Positions 25,651-34,953 are shown, counted from the first letter of the stretch. The stretch is DNA of 64,000 nt from JABWCE01 sp964617955 (GCA_964617955.1 CAZTXB010000007.1:1-64000), one strand, 5' to 3'. The notes: generated by a model not told the origin, from the letters alone. Numbers and translations: made by a program.

Positions 25651-26244
25651 TTAATTTTTGGCAAGTTCTAAAAACTGGTGGTGTAAATCTAATACTTGTT
25701 GAATTAACGAAAGTTTGCCATCATTTTTTAAAATATAATCGGCTTTGGCAATGCGTTCCCTGTCGCTCATCTGATTTTCCATTCGCTTAAGCACATCATC
25801 CTTCTTAACATTGTCGCGCTGAGTCACCCTCTCAAGCCTGAGCTGAATGGGGGCTGTTACTACTATAATCTTGTCAAGTTCCACATAACTCTCCGTTTCG
25901 AACATCAGAGCAGCTTCTTTAATGGAATAAGGGAAGGCCATTTGTTTTGCCACCCATTTGCGGTAATCTTCAAATACCGAAGGGTGAACCAGGGAATTTA
26001 AAAGATTGAGTTTCTCTGAATTATTAAAAACAATGGTGGCCAGATAGGGGCGGTTTAACTGATTTTTGTTGTCGTAAGCATCCCATCCAAAAGCCTTTCG
26101 AATTTTCTTTTTTAATTCAACATCCTCTTGCATGAGCCATTTGGCACGAGCATCAGCGAAATAAATGGGGACGTTTAAATGCTCAAATATTTGGCAAACA
26201 GTCGACTTACCGCTACCGATGCCACCGGTAACTCCAATTTTCAG
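25651..26244 (-). CDS. coaE: Dephospho-CoA kinase with apparent CTG start
   Basis: Last step of CoA synthesis: phosphorylates the ribose 3'-OH of dephospho-CoA with ATP. The frame begins after a TAG at 26260-26262 and has no ATG, GTG or TTG before the P-loop. CTG at 26244 gives MKIGVTGGIGSGKS, the family's usual N-terminus, followed by YFADARAKWLM with the catalytic Asp. From CTG the protein is 197 residues, normal length. The first ATG (26133) would delete the P-loop. ATC (26256) or ATT (26238) are the other possible starts. 36 bp downstream of yajC. Confidence 0.9.
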   Translation of the reverse strand: MKIGVTGGIGSGKSTVCQIFEHLNVPIYFADARAKWLMQEDVELKKKIRKAFGWDAYDNKNQLNRPYLATIVFNNSEKLNLLNSLVHPSVFEDYRKWVAKQMAFPYSIKEAALMFETESYVELDKIIVVTAPIQLRLERVTQRDNVKKDDVLKRMENQMSDRERIAKADYILKNDGKLSLIQQVLDLHHQFLELAKN

Positions 26245-26280
26245 ATGACTTTTGATAAACTATTGATTTAAAAATTAAAT

Positions 26281-26595
26281 TTAAGCTGCCGATTTGGCCG
26301 CCGCTTGAGTCAATTCCAAAGAAATTGCTGATTTTTCAATTTTTAATTTGCCTCCTCCTTCTGTTTCAATTACCACCGAACTGTCCTTCAGGTCAATGAT
26401 TTTACCATGAATTCCTCCGCTCGTAATGATTTGATCTCCCTTTTTCAATTCGCTCCAAAATTTCTTTTGAGCCTTACCCTTCTTCATTTGAGGAAGAATC
26501 ATGAAAAAATACATCACTACGAACATGAGGAGAATCATAATCATGTTCATAGAGCCGTTGCCTTTGCCTGGGGCCATTAATAAAATTTGATACAT
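26281..26595 (-). CDS. yajC: Sec translocase accessory subunit YajC
   Basis: 104 residues: one membrane helix (~18-37, MIMILLMFVVMYFFMILPQMKK) followed by the YajC motif FWSELKKGDQIITSGGIHGKI. Associates with SecDF. Lies 14 bp downstream of the DUF1573 gene, as in many Bacteroidota. Confidence 0.95.
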   Translation of the reverse strand: MYQILLMAPGKGNGSMNMIMILLMFVVMYFFMILPQMKKGKAQKKFWSELKKGDQIITSGGIHGKIIDLKDSSVVIETEGGGKLKIEKSAISLELTQAAAKSAA

Positions 26596-26609
26596 GGTTT
26601 TATTTTAAT

Positions 26610-27071
26610 TTAATTTTCTTCTTCGGCCTTTTTCTTTACAAAAGCTTTAAAATATAGTTCTTTTTTTACTTCGCTGGCATTTGAAATAATGGTGACATGC
26701 TTCTCCACCAAATCGGCTTTGCCATTGCTGTTAAATCTGATTTTAATTTTGCCTTCCTCTCCGGGTCTGATGGGTTGACGTGGCCATTCAGGTATAGTAC
26801 AGCCACAACTGGCCTGAACGTCGGAAATGAGAAGCGCCTTCCCTCCTGTGTTTTTGAAGGTAAAATCATGCTCCACCACTTCTCCTTCTATCATGTTTTT
26901 GAAATCCCAATGATCGTGCTCAAAGGTCAAAACCGGTTGGTCCTTATTCCCTTTTGGATTATTCGCGCTCGACGATGACTCAATCAAATTGGCATTATTG
27001 CTCTCGTTGTTTGAGCCACACCCAAATAATACCGAGGAAAAAACAAAAATGAGGTATACAAATGATTTCAT
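26610..27071 (-). CDS. DUF1573 lipoprotein
   Basis: 153 residues from ATG 27071, which starts a clean lipoprotein signal (MKSFVYLIFVFSSVLFGCG). The longer frame would overlap nusB. The DUF1573 core (FEHDHWDFKNMIEGEVVEHDF, then ASCGCTIPEWP) is an immunoglobulin-like domain with a conserved CGC motif. Exported; function unknown. Sits between nusB and yajC. Confidence 0.85.
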   Translation of the reverse strand: MKSFVYLIFVFSSVLFGCGSNNESNNANLIESSSSANNPKGNKDQPVLTFEHDHWDFKNMIEGEVVEHDFTFKNTGGKALLISDVQASCGCTIPEWPRQPIRPGEEGKIKIRFNSNGKADLVEKHVTIISNASEVKKELYFKAFVKKKAEEEN

Positions 27072-27096
27072 AGTTCTGTTAAAATTTATTGGTTGG

Positions 27097-27104
27097 CAAA
27101 GATA
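27097..27104 (-). promoter_or_regulatory. Candidate -7 box TATCTTTG for DUF1573-yajC-coaE
   Basis: TAnnTTTG on the minus strand, 25 bp before the DUF1573 start, between nusB and the next gene. Confidence 0.45.
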
Positions 27105-27120
27105 ATTTTTTAGTCTCAAA

Positions 27121-28062
27121 TTATTCAACTAAGCCCCTCCCTATTTTCTTAACCTTACCCTCTGTTCTCAATTGACTTAAAAGCTTGTCGAGTACCCCAT
27201 TAATAAATTTTGAACTTTGAGGTGTGCTGTAAATTTTTGCAAGTTCGAGGTACTCATTTATGGTAACCTTAACAGGTATGGATGGGAATTCCATGAACTC
27301 GGCCAAGGCCATAACCATAATGTACATGTCCAGTCGGGCAATGCGTTCAGAGTCCCAATCAGGCGTAAGAACAGAAATAAGGTTTTCGTACGTTGTATGG
27401 TTTTGAGTAGTGTATTCCAATAGCTTTCGCGCGTAATCCAAATCGTCATCCAGATCTTTCGAGATCAATGGCATTTGGATCATCTCACCCTTTTCATCAC
27501 ATGATTTTAGAAGGCGTTCAAGTGATTTTAATACAGGAATCTTTTCATCCGACCAATGCAGGTTAATTTCCTCCATTTTTATATTAAACTCATCCGAAAC
27601 CTCAATCAGATACTTGAAAAGCTCTGATAAAAATTCCCTGCTCTTTTCAAAATCCGGCTCTCCATTATTAAACTCCTGAATCCAATCGGCTTCAGTAACT
27701 TGATTGTAAATAAGTTTTAAAAAATCAGGGTCAGAAGCCCAATTATAAGAAGGGGCGCTGAACAAATTCTTGGATTTTTCATGGTGCTCAAGCAGTTGAA
27801 GACATTTATTTCCACTTAAGAGTTCATATTCAATCGCCTCCTCATTCGTTCGTTTAATATGCTTTTCGAGTGGGTCATAATTCAATTTCACATAATGAAA
27901 AAGATCGTGAGGAAACTGAAAAATCGACATAAACGTATCTTCGATGCCAACTATTGATTTTTTCAGAAATGCCTGCGCTGATTTAAGATCCTTGACCTCT
28001 GATTGGTGATAAGCATATACAGCCTGCAGCACTTTAACTCGTATTAATCTCCTGTTCAACAT
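27121..28062 (-). CDS. nusB: Transcription antitermination factor NusB, long form
   Basis: 313 residues, about twice the E. coli length, as is normal for Bacteroidota. The N-terminus RRLIRVKVLQAVYAYHQSE and the C-terminal block DMYIMVMALAEFMEFPSIPVKVTINEYLELAK...FINGVLDKL are the NusB RNA-binding and helical core; the middle is the phylum's insertion. Works with NusE in rRNA antitermination. Confidence 0.95.
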   Translation of the reverse strand: MLNRRLIRVKVLQAVYAYHQSEVKDLKSAQAFLKKSIVGIEDTFMSIFQFPHDLFHYVKLNYDPLEKHIKRTNEEAIEYELLSGNKCLQLLEHHEKSKNLFSAPSYNWASDPDFLKLIYNQVTEADWIQEFNNGEPDFEKSREFLSELFKYLIEVSDEFNIKMEEINLHWSDEKIPVLKSLERLLKSCDEKGEMIQMPLISKDLDDDLDYARKLLEYTTQNHTTYENLISVLTPDWDSERIARLDMYIMVMALAEFMEFPSIPVKVTINEYLELAKIYSTPQSSKFINGVLDKLLSQLRTEGKVKKIGRGLVE

Positions 28063-28090
28063 CCCTGATTCTTCAATTTTTTTGGTGCGG

Positions 28091-28098
28091 CAAAGGTA
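28091..28098 (-). promoter_or_regulatory. Candidate -7 box TACCTTTG for nusB
   Basis: TAnnTTTG on the minus strand, 28 bp upstream of the nusB start, downstream of the GT-C-like gene's start. Confidence 0.45.
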
Positions 28099-28122
28099 GG
28101 CAGTTTAGAGGCAAATTCCGCC

Positions 28123-29604
28123 TCACTTCTTCACTCTTTTGAATACATAGATTTCAAATGGATAATCATTCAAGGTTTTAAATGGAACTTCCGGCTTAAA
28201 TGATTTAAGCAATTTTAAATCCTGATGATTCATGAGGTATTCCAAAGGCAATTTACATTCGTTGGGGCCGAAATGGGCATCCCAAATGATAAGACTCCCC
28301 TCCGGGGCGTATTTCATATCTAAACTCCACAAATCTGTAAAATGCCGTGTATCATAGGGATCCATATCGGTAATCACACTTAGATAAGCATATAAGTGGT
28401 AAACCATCCCATCCTTATAGGGTTCGTTTTTTAACCATTCAGCCACTTTTAAAAACTCTTTTTGTTCATTTGAAATTGGAATCGGAAAATTTCGACGCAC
28501 AAACCCAATGTCCTTTTTCAGGGAAATAAGTAGCATTCCTGCCAGGAGCAAAATGGCAAAATTTCTATTTCGTCCCAAACCCCCATTCAACCTAATCTCA
28601 TTTGAGGTAAGCAATTTATTGAAACCAAAGGTGCCCAGTATGGCCATGAGGGGACTTATAACGATCATCACCCTTAAATACCCACAGCTTCCCATCATGC
28701 CTTTCCACCAGATAAAACTGTGAACGATAAAATAAAGCCAAAAAATGCCTGAAACGAGCCAAAATAAAATTCTCTCCTCGAAAGTTAATTTCCCTCTTTT
28801 ACGAATAAACTCGTAAAGCAGATAACATCCTGCTATCCCCATAAATACAGCACCAGCCAATGAAAACAATGTGTGAATTTGATTGAAGTAGTGAAAAAAG
28901 CCTCCATTTCCACAGTAATTAAGATTTAACTCCTGGGCTTTAATATACGGATTTTGAGTAATTATCCAGAGGGGATCTCCCATCACCATCCAGCCTATGA
29001 AGTTAAAAATAACCGGTCCTGCCACGAACCATAACAAAGATTTGAATTTTTTTTCTATAAAAAGAAGGTAAAAGCCACATACGGCCATCATGATAAATCC
29101 TTCACTTCGTGCAAAAGGTAGCAAGCCACAAATAAAGGCTGCGAGGTTCCACCGCTTCATAACCATGGCCAAAATAAAACTCACCAGCAAAAAGGCATTG
29201 AGATACTCGGTAAGACCCGAAACCACATTTTGAATGGCAACTTCAGGCAGCAACACCAAAACAAACCCAATCCAGGCATGTTTAATATTGAGTTTTCTCA
29301 GCGTCAACCAGCTGAGCCAGGCTGTGCCTAACCAAAGTCCGATATTTAATATTTCAACACCCAAAAACCCTGCATTGGCGAAGGGCGATGCTATAATATT
29401 ATACAAGGGTTTGCCCCACTGGTCCAAAAAAAGATGCGGATATTTCCAACTGTACCTCGCAATCAAATAGTGATTGTAGCTGTCCATTCCGCCTTCACAT
29501 CCGGGCGAAACGATGGAATAAGCAGTAAAAATGGAAAAGACAACGAGGGTAAGTATACCCAGATAAAATGCCTCGCTTTTGAATATTGACTTATGATCGC
29601 CCAA
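28123..29604 (-). CDS. Polytopic membrane protein, probable GT-C glycosyltransferase
   Basis: 493 residues, about ten membrane helices. After the first helix lies GGMDSYNHYLIARY, an acidic first loop like the D/E motif of lipid-linked sugar GT-C enzymes (GT39/GT83 type), and a soluble C-terminal region of ~120 residues follows. Likely transfers sugars from polyprenyl carriers (inference). Follows the outer-membrane protein gene by 9 bp. Confidence 0.6.
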   Translation of the reverse strand: MGDHKSIFKSEAFYLGILTLVVFSIFTAYSIVSPGCEGGMDSYNHYLIARYSWKYPHLFLDQWGKPLYNIIASPFANAGFLGVEILNIGLWLGTAWLSWLTLRKLNIKHAWIGFVLVLLPEVAIQNVVSGLTEYLNAFLLVSFILAMVMKRWNLAAFICGLLPFARSEGFIMMAVCGFYLLFIEKKFKSLLWFVAGPVIFNFIGWMVMGDPLWIITQNPYIKAQELNLNYCGNGGFFHYFNQIHTLFSLAGAVFMGIAGCYLLYEFIRKRGKLTFEERILFWLVSGIFWLYFIVHSFIWWKGMMGSCGYLRVMIVISPLMAILGTFGFNKLLTSNEIRLNGGLGRNRNFAILLLAGMLLISLKKDIGFVRRNFPIPISNEQKEFLKVAEWLKNEPYKDGMVYHLYAYLSVITDMDPYDTRHFTDLWSLDMKYAPEGSLIIWDAHFGPNECKLPLEYLMNHQDLKLLKSFKPEVPFKTLNDYPFEIYVFKRVKK

Positions 29605-29613
29605 GAAAACTAA

Positions 29614-30249
29614 CTAAAAGGCCAGGTTTGCCGACAAGCCGAAAAATTTAAAACTGCTGAAGGCATTGGCTTCTAATTCATACTTATCTGGCCAAAAAAT
29701 ATCCTGTTTAAACTTTTCATAAAGAATTTCTAACTCAGTCTCAATAAAAAAATGCTTTGAAAGATGATATCTCACCCCAATTTTCGGCCCAAAGGCCAGC
29801 GCATCATAATGATCGTAGTAAACCGTTTGATTGACATCGTTTAAAGCTGAATCCAGATTTCTGTTATATTTTATAACCTCGAAACCAAAAGGGCAGCCCC
29901 ACCGGCTTCCAGGATTGCGAAATTCATAGATGAGGGAAGCAGAATAACCTAAAAGCTTATTGTACGACATCCCGGGGTATTTTTCAGGATTATTATCGAT
30001 GGCCCGAAAACTTCGTTTATACATCGCGACGTTCAGTTCGTAATTGTCGTAAAAACGAATGCCGGCTCTGGCTTGTCCGCTCACCTCTCCTAAAAAGGAG
30101 TCGTCGGTTAAGCTCGTGTAATCCGAAACGGGGTTATTGTCTCCGATGCCAACAAAAATTCTGTATTTGTTAACGCTTTGCTGAGCGCTTACCAACCGGG
30201 TTAGTAAGGCTAAGCCTGCCAGAAGGCCAATTACTTTTTTATAGCTCAA
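29614..30249 (-). CDS. Outer-membrane beta-barrel protein, unknown
   Basis: 211 residues: signal peptide (to ~VSAQ), alternating strands with aromatic girdles, terminal Phe (LSANLAF) as in outer-membrane barrels. Its start overlaps the leucine dehydrogenase stop by 4 bp, so it appears coupled. Confidence 0.65.
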   Translation of the reverse strand: MSYKKVIGLLAGLALLTRLVSAQQSVNKYRIFVGIGDNNPVSDYTSLTDDSFLGEVSGQARAGIRFYDNYELNVAMYKRSFRAIDNNPEKYPGMSYNKLLGYSASLIYEFRNPGSRWGCPFGFEVIKYNRNLDSALNDVNQTVYYDHYDALAFGPKIGVRYHLSKHFFIETELEILYEKFKQDIFWPDKYELEANAFSSFKFFGLSANLAF

Positions 30250-31346
30250 ATAGAAGATTTTACATCTTTTATCAATTTCAACCGCTTCTCTGCCATCATA
30301 ATGGCAGCTTTTTGCGTATGTATTCCCTCATTGGAGGCTGTATCAAAAATTTCTAATGTGGTATCGTAAATCTTTTCGGCTTGTCCAAGGGCTATGTCCC
30401 TGTTATAACCGGTATACTCAGAATAAACGTTGATTAATCCTCCAGCATTAATTAAAAAATCAGGGGCATAAACAATGCCTTTGTCCTTAAGCATGTTTCC
30501 ATGTTCATCTTCATGTTCCAACTGATTATTGGCCGCACCTGAAACAATAGTGCATTTCAGTCTGTTAATGCTGTTGGTATTGAGCACAGCTCCCATAGCA
30601 CACGGGGCAAAAATATCCACGTTCAAGTCAAATAAATCCTGACCATCAACCACGATGGCGCCAAACTCTTTTGAAACCTTTTGAAGTATGCTGTTATTGA
30701 TATCGGAAACATATATTTTGGCTCCTTCCTTATAAAGAAACTCAACCAAGTGCCAACCTACCTTGCCAATTCCCTGTACCGAAACCGTTTTGCCATGCAG
30801 CGAATCGTTTCCGAATACATATTTGGCCGATGCTTTCATTCCCATGTACACACCATAGGCTGTCACAGATGAAGGATCTCCACCTCCTCCTTTGATCTCA
30901 GGCAACCCCACGACATGTTTGGTTTCCATATTGATGTACTCCATGTCTTTGGTGGTGGTCCCTACGTCTTCGGCGGTTACATATTTTCCGTTAAGGTTTT
31001 CTATAAAACGACCAAACTTTCTGAACAAAGCCTCAGAGCGCAAAACCTTTGGATCGCCGATGATGACGGCCTTAGCCCCACCCAAATTGAGTCCTGAGAT
31101 GGAGGCCTTATAGGTCATTCCACGCGACAAGCGAATCACATCACGCAACGCATCACTCTCAGAATGGTAATTGAAAAAACGCGTTCCTCCTAATCCAGGT
31201 CCAAGTATGGTGTTATGTATGGCTATGATAGCTTTCAAACCGGTTGCTTTATCCTGGCAGAGCATGATTTGTTCATGTTCCAAATCAGCCATTGGCCCAA
31301 ATATTCTGGCATCTTGCAATGTTGGTTGTTCTTTTAAATCAAGCAT
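30246..31346 (-). CDS. Leucine/branched-chain amino acid dehydrogenase
   Basis: 366 residues of the Glu/Leu/Phe/Val dehydrogenase family. K80 and K92 (in MTYKASISG and LGGAKAV) match the substrate-binding and catalytic lysines; GIGKVG at 192-197 is the NAD-binding turn. GPGLGGTRF is the leucine-dehydrogenase type signature. Reversible oxidative deamination of branched-chain amino acids, NAD-linked. First gene of its operon. Confidence 0.9.
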   Translation of the reverse strand: MLDLKEQPTLQDARIFGPMADLEHEQIMLCQDKATGLKAIIAIHNTILGPGLGGTRFFNYHSESDALRDVIRLSRGMTYKASISGLNLGGAKAVIIGDPKVLRSEALFRKFGRFIENLNGKYVTAEDVGTTTKDMEYINMETKHVVGLPEIKGGGGDPSSVTAYGVYMGMKASAKYVFGNDSLHGKTVSVQGIGKVGWHLVEFLYKEGAKIYVSDINNSILQKVSKEFGAIVVDGQDLFDLNVDIFAPCAMGAVLNTNSINRLKCTIVSGAANNQLEHEDEHGNMLKDKGIVYAPDFLINAGGLINVYSEYTGYNRDIALGQAEKIYDTTLEIFDTASNEGIHTQKAAIMMAEKRLKLIKDVKSSI

Positions 31347-31367
31347 CTGGTTCTATACTATTGCCGG

Positions 31368-31375
31368 CAAAAATA
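31368..31375 (-). promoter_or_regulatory. Candidate -7 box TATTTTTG for leucine dehydrogenase operon
   Basis: TAnnTTTG on the minus strand, 21 bp upstream of the start. Confidence 0.5.
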
Positions 31376-31900
31376 CTACTTTTTATAAATTTTCTTTTCA
31401 CTTGATGTTTCCGACAACCGTTTTTTGTGTATTACTTGTAATCGCTAAGGGTTTTTGCGGGCTGAAATAAGAATTTATTCCCTTCATTCACTTCAACGGT
31501 CTGCAAGGTTTGTTTATTATGAATATAGATTTCAGTCAATAAAGATTCAGGGAAAGTACTTTATCGTATCATAAATGGCGGGCCATTCCCTTCGCAAGCA
31601 ATATTTAGGATGCATATTCTAATTCTTGTGGATAAATTAGAGGCCGTTTATTTAATCGGAATTACAAATTAGTTTAGCAGGAGTTATTAAAATCGGCAAC
31701 CCAATCACCCTTGAACGAAAGCCTGAAGGCTGAAACGGTTTTATTTTCATCCCCTCAAATTTTTTCACCGCCTCAATTTAAAATTACCGTACTGATATTC
31801 AGCAAATTAAAAATATTATCGGCGATTTAACTTATTAAAGTTGTCATAATCAAATTAATCGCGTTTTTTGCGAACTTATTATAGAAAAAAAATAGAGGGT
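31376..31900. other. Divergent intergenic region, no gene seen
   Basis: About 525 bp between leucine dehydrogenase and the PUR-like gene. I see no conserved coding frame. A small hairpin-like AGCCTGAAGGCT lies near 31723. The region should carry promoters for both sides. A small RNA cannot be excluded from sequence alone. Confidence 0.45.
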
Positions 31901-32230
31901 ATGTACGATTCTACAAGAGATGGCAATGAGGTATTTTCAAAAAAAGTAAAGGCTGGAAAGCGCACCTATTTTTTTGACGTTAAAGCAACCAGAGGTAATG
32001 ATTACTATATAACCATTACGGAGAGCAAAAAACGTCAGGAGGATGGAATGTATGTTAAACACAAGATCTTTTTGTACAAAGAAGATTTTAACAAATTCAT
32101 GGAAGCCTTTCAGGAGACGGTTAGTTATGTTAAAACTGACTTAATGCCCGAATACAATTTTGAAGAATTCAGACGCGACAGGGAAGAAACAATTGCCGAC
32201 GAAACCATTACTCAATCTAATCCGGAATAA
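31901..32230 (+). CDS. PUR-alpha-like / DUF3276 nucleic-acid-binding protein
   Basis: 109 residues, a single PUR repeat: VFSKKVKAGKRTYFFDVKATRGNDYYITITESKK and HKIFLYKEDFNKFMEAFQE match the family. Bacterial PUR proteins bind single-stranded nucleic acid; the role in this phylum is unclear. ATG 31901 chosen; a TTG 33 bp upstream (31868) extends the frame but adds no conserved residues. Confidence 0.85.
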   Translation: MYDSTRDGNEVFSKKVKAGKRTYFFDVKATRGNDYYITITESKKRQEDGMYVKHKIFLYKEDFNKFMEAFQETVSYVKTDLMPEYNFEEFRRDREETIADETITQSNPE

Positions 32231-32248
32231 AAACTCCTTTCTTTTAAT

Positions 32249-32256
32249 TAGTTTTG
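32249..32256 (+). promoter_or_regulatory. Candidate -7 box TAGTTTTG for DUF4199 operon
   Basis: TAnnTTTG, 21 bp before the DUF4199 ATG. Confidence 0.45.
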
Positions 32257-32277
32257 CAGCCTTATTACATATAGGGC

Positions 32278-32796
32278 ATGAATAAAATTTACGCTATTTT
32301 CGGAGGATTAAGTGGAATCTTCTCCTCATTTTTCCTTTATATTTATTATCAAAAGGAGCTTTACACCCTTCGTGAAAACAATCTTTTGTTCCGAAGTTTC
32401 TCCATTTTCACTCTAGGAATCTGTGTGGCATTTGCCATCATTGCCGTAAAAAAGATCAATGGCAATACCATAAGCTTTGTTCGTTCCATGTTTACCGGCT
32501 TTATGGTATCTTTCCTTTCTGCCATTGTTAGTTTCGTTTTTTACACCATCATTTACTTTAACTCCGGCCAGATTTTGATCAAACCGGAAGCCATAGCCAA
32601 AGACCAGTTTGTGAAGAATGCCGAAATAGCCAAAGACAGTACCATCAATATGGCACAGGCATTTGAAAGCATTCACCAACAGTTCACCCCGGGAGGATTT
32701 TTGCTTCCCAACCTCTTTACCTCGCTTATTTTTGGTATTTTGGTTTCGGTTTTTGTCACCGCCTTTGTTTACACCCGCACTCCCCGTCAAGCATGA
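32278..32796 (+). CDS. DUF4199-like membrane protein
   Basis: 172 residues, four hydrophobic segments. Arrangement (two helices, a third ending in FVFYTIIYFN, a loop with the family's KxxxM-like helix, a fourth helix) fits DUF4199 of Bacteroidota. Function unknown. The next gene overlaps its stop by 4 bp. Confidence 0.7.
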   Translation: MNKIYAIFGGLSGIFSSFFLYIYYQKELYTLRENNLLFRSFSIFTLGICVAFAIIAVKKINGNTISFVRSMFTGFMVSFLSAIVSFVFYTIIYFNSGQILIKPEAIAKDQFVKNAEIAKDSTINMAQAFESIHQQFTPGGFLLPNLFTSLIFGILVSVFVTAFVYTRTPRQA

Positions 32797-33197
32797 TTTC
32801 GATTGAAAGCACAACCGAGCCTGTGAGAAGAAGCTCTCAGGAAGTATTTGACTTTTTAAAAGATATGAGGCATCATGAAAAACTTATGCCATCTCAAGTT
32901 TCGGAATGGTGGAGCGAGCATGAAGAAGCCAAATTAAAAATACAAGGTCTAGGTGCACTACACCTAAGACGCGACGAGATGATCACTCCGAGTTTTATAA
33001 AAATAGTTCCTGCCTCAAAGCCGCCGGTAGATTTAAATCTTGAATGGAACATTACCCCTTCCGGAGAAAATTGTGAAGTGAAGGTCGTTATTCACGCCGA
33101 CTTAAACATGTTTATAAAAATGGTAGCCGAAAAGCCTCTAAAAAACTTGGCAGATTTCATGGCGGGCAAAGTGGAATCTGCAATGATTTCAGAATGA
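32793..33197 (+). CDS. SRPBCC-fold protein
   Basis: 134 residues. START/polyketide cyclase-like fold with opening ISIESTTEPVRRSSQEVFDFLKDMRHHEKLMP and a final helix. Probably binds a small hydrophobic ligand; no specific substrate can be inferred. Translationally coupled to DUF4199. Confidence 0.75.
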   Translation: MISIESTTEPVRRSSQEVFDFLKDMRHHEKLMPSQVSEWWSEHEEAKLKIQGLGALHLRRDEMITPSFIKIVPASKPPVDLNLEWNITPSGENCEVKVVIHADLNMFIKMVAEKPLKNLADFMAGKVESAMISE

Positions 33198-33201
33198 TGC
33201 T

Positions 33202-33957
33202 ATGCTGAGATTCGCAAGATTGGCTTGGGCTATTTGGTTTCTTCTATGGTTTATTGTCATCTTCATTATTCTTTACTTCCCATTTAGGATACTTCTTTCC
33301 AATAAAAAATGGTACCCATTAGCCCACAACCTTCGAAAAATATGGGCTGTTTGTATTCTGTATCCGAGTGGGGTATTTCCCAAAGTTATTTTTGAAGAGA
33401 AGTTAGACCCCAAGAATACCTACGTTTTTTGCGCAAATCATTTCTCCTATCTCGACATAGTCATCACCAATCTGCTTTTACCAAATTATTTTAATTTTAT
33501 GGCTAAAAATGAACTTGGCAAAATCCCGGTTTTTGGAATATTTTTCAGAACCATAGACATATCGGTGAACAGGGCGAATAACCGAGATTCGCACCATGCC
33601 TTTATCGTCGCCGGAAAACGCATCGCTTCGGGCGCCAGCGTGCTGGTTTTCCCGGAAGGTGGCATTCGCGAATCGGCGCCGCACATGGCCCCCTTTAAAG
33701 CAGGGGCTTTTCGCCTGGCCATCGACAATAAAGTTCCTCTCGTTCCAATTACCCTTCTCGATAATTGGCTTTTGATGCCCGGAGGTGGACTTGAAAATGG
33801 ACTAAGGCCCGGTATCGCCCGAATGATTGTTCATCGCCCAATTCCAACCATTGGTCTGTTTGTAGAACAAAAGGATGAACTAAAAGCTAAAGTTTTTAGT
33901 ATTATTGAGGACGAGTTTAAAAAAAGAAATTCAAAGTATTTTAATTCAACCGATTAA
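33202..33957 (+). CDS. plsC: 1-acyl-glycerol-3-phosphate acyltransferase
   Basis: 251 residues. NHFSYLDIVI holds the HX4D catalytic motif, FPEGGIRES the substrate Glu-Gly motif, and VPLVPITLLDNW the fourth block. An N-terminal membrane helix anchors it at the inner membrane. Acylates lysophosphatidic acid to phosphatidic acid. The ATG at 33197 is a decoy that stops at codon 4, so 33202 is the start. Confidence 0.9.
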   Translation: MLRFARLAWAIWFLLWFIVIFIILYFPFRILLSNKKWYPLAHNLRKIWAVCILYPSGVFPKVIFEEKLDPKNTYVFCANHFSYLDIVITNLLLPNYFNFMAKNELGKIPVFGIFFRTIDISVNRANNRDSHHAFIVAGKRIASGASVLVFPEGGIRESAPHMAPFKAGAFRLAIDNKVPLVPITLLDNWLLMPGGGLENGLRPGIARMIVHRPIPTIGLFVEQKDELKAKVFSIIEDEFKKRNSKYFNSTD

Positions 33958-33969
33958 AAGAATTATAGA

Positions 33970-34260
33970 GTGGAAATAACCAATAAAAAAATTGATGAGC
34001 TGGCCCATTTGGCCAGACTTGAATTCAATGGGGACGAAAAAATAAAAATCAAAGCCGATTTGGAACGCATTGTGAGTTTCTTCGATAAACTTTCGGAAGT
34101 TGACACTACCAACACTTCGCCTTTAATTTACATGAGCGACCGGGAAAACAACCTCAGGGAGGATAGTGTTATTGAAGACACGACTAAACAGGAGGCTCTA
34201 AAAAATGCGCCCGGAAAAGACTCCGACTACTTCAAAGTCCCGAAATTTATTAATAAGTAA
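33970..34260 (+). CDS. gatC: Glu/Asp-tRNA amidotransferase subunit C
   Basis: 96 residues, starting at GTG. The family pattern IDELAHLARLEF and FFDKLSEVDTTNTSPL is present. Stabilises GatAB, which amidates misacylated Glu-tRNA(Gln) or Asp-tRNA(Asn). gatA and gatB are not in this window. Confidence 0.93.
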   Translation: MEITNKKIDELAHLARLEFNGDEKIKIKADLERIVSFFDKLSEVDTTNTSPLIYMSDRENNLREDSVIEDTTKQEALKNAPGKDSDYFKVPKFINK

Positions 34261-34266
34261 GCTCCC

Positions 34267-34953
34267 ATGCAAAACCCCAATGCCATCATAGAACTTTCAG
34301 ACATTGAGAAAACCTATGTGATGGGCAATCACAAGGTGCACGCCCTCCAAAACCTCAATTGCAAAATTGAGAAAGGAGAATATGTTGCGCTCATGGGGCC
34401 TTCAGGAAGTGGGAAGTCTACCTTAATGAACGTGATTGGATGCCTCGACACACCCACTTCCGGAACCTATGTTTTGAACGGCACCGAGGTTATCAAAATG
34501 AATGATAATAAACTCGCTGAGATAAGAAACAGGGAAATTGGCTTTGTATTCCAAACGTTTAATCTGCTTCCAAGAATGAATGCCCTTGAGAACGTAGCTC
34601 TTCCATTGGTTTATGCCGGGGTTCCCAAAAAAGAAAGATTGCGAAGGGCTGAACTGGCTTTAAAATCAGTTGGACTGAGCGATAGAATTAACCATAAACC
34701 GAATGAACTTTCAGGAGGACAACGCCAAAGGGTCGCCATTGCACGTGCCTTGGTCAATGAGCCTTCTATTCTTCTGGCTGACGAGCCGACAGGAAATTTG
34801 GATAGCAAAAGTTCTTCTGAAATTCTCGACCTGTTTGATGAAATCCATAAAAATGGAAACACCATCGTGATTGTAACTCATGAGGAAGATGTTGCCCGTC
34901 GTGCAAAACGAGTCGTCCGCATGAAGGACGGTAAAATTGATGCGGCTGTATAA
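34267..34953 (+). CDS. ABC transporter ATPase, LolD/MacB type
   Basis: 228 residues. Walker A GPSGSGKS at 44-51, signature LSGGQRQRVAIARAL, Walker B LLADEPTGNLDS, and H-loop VTHEE. The NLDSKSS sequence and length match the LolD/MacB/FtsE-like subfamily, which powers mechanotransmission across the envelope. The permease partner is not adjacent, so substrate is unknown. Confidence 0.9.
   Translation: MQNPNAIIELSDIEKTYVMGNHKVHALQNLNCKIEKGEYVALMGPSGSGKSTLMNVIGCLDTPTSGTYVLNGTEVIKMNDNKLAEIRNREIGFVFQTFNLLPRMNALENVALPLVYAGVPKKERLRRAELALKSVGLSDRINHKPNELSGGQRQRVAIARALVNEPSILLADEPTGNLDSKSSSEILDLFDEIHKNGNTIVIVTHEEDVARRAKRVVRMKDGKIDAAV

Noticed and set aside
26133..26135. ATG at 26133 as the coaE start
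   Set aside because: It would remove the P-loop (GIGSGKS) and the catalytic Asp region, which are intact in frame upstream.
31376..31900. A riboswitch or small RNA in the long divergent gap
   Set aside because: Only a very short hairpin is visible; no known riboswitch core or terminator was found.
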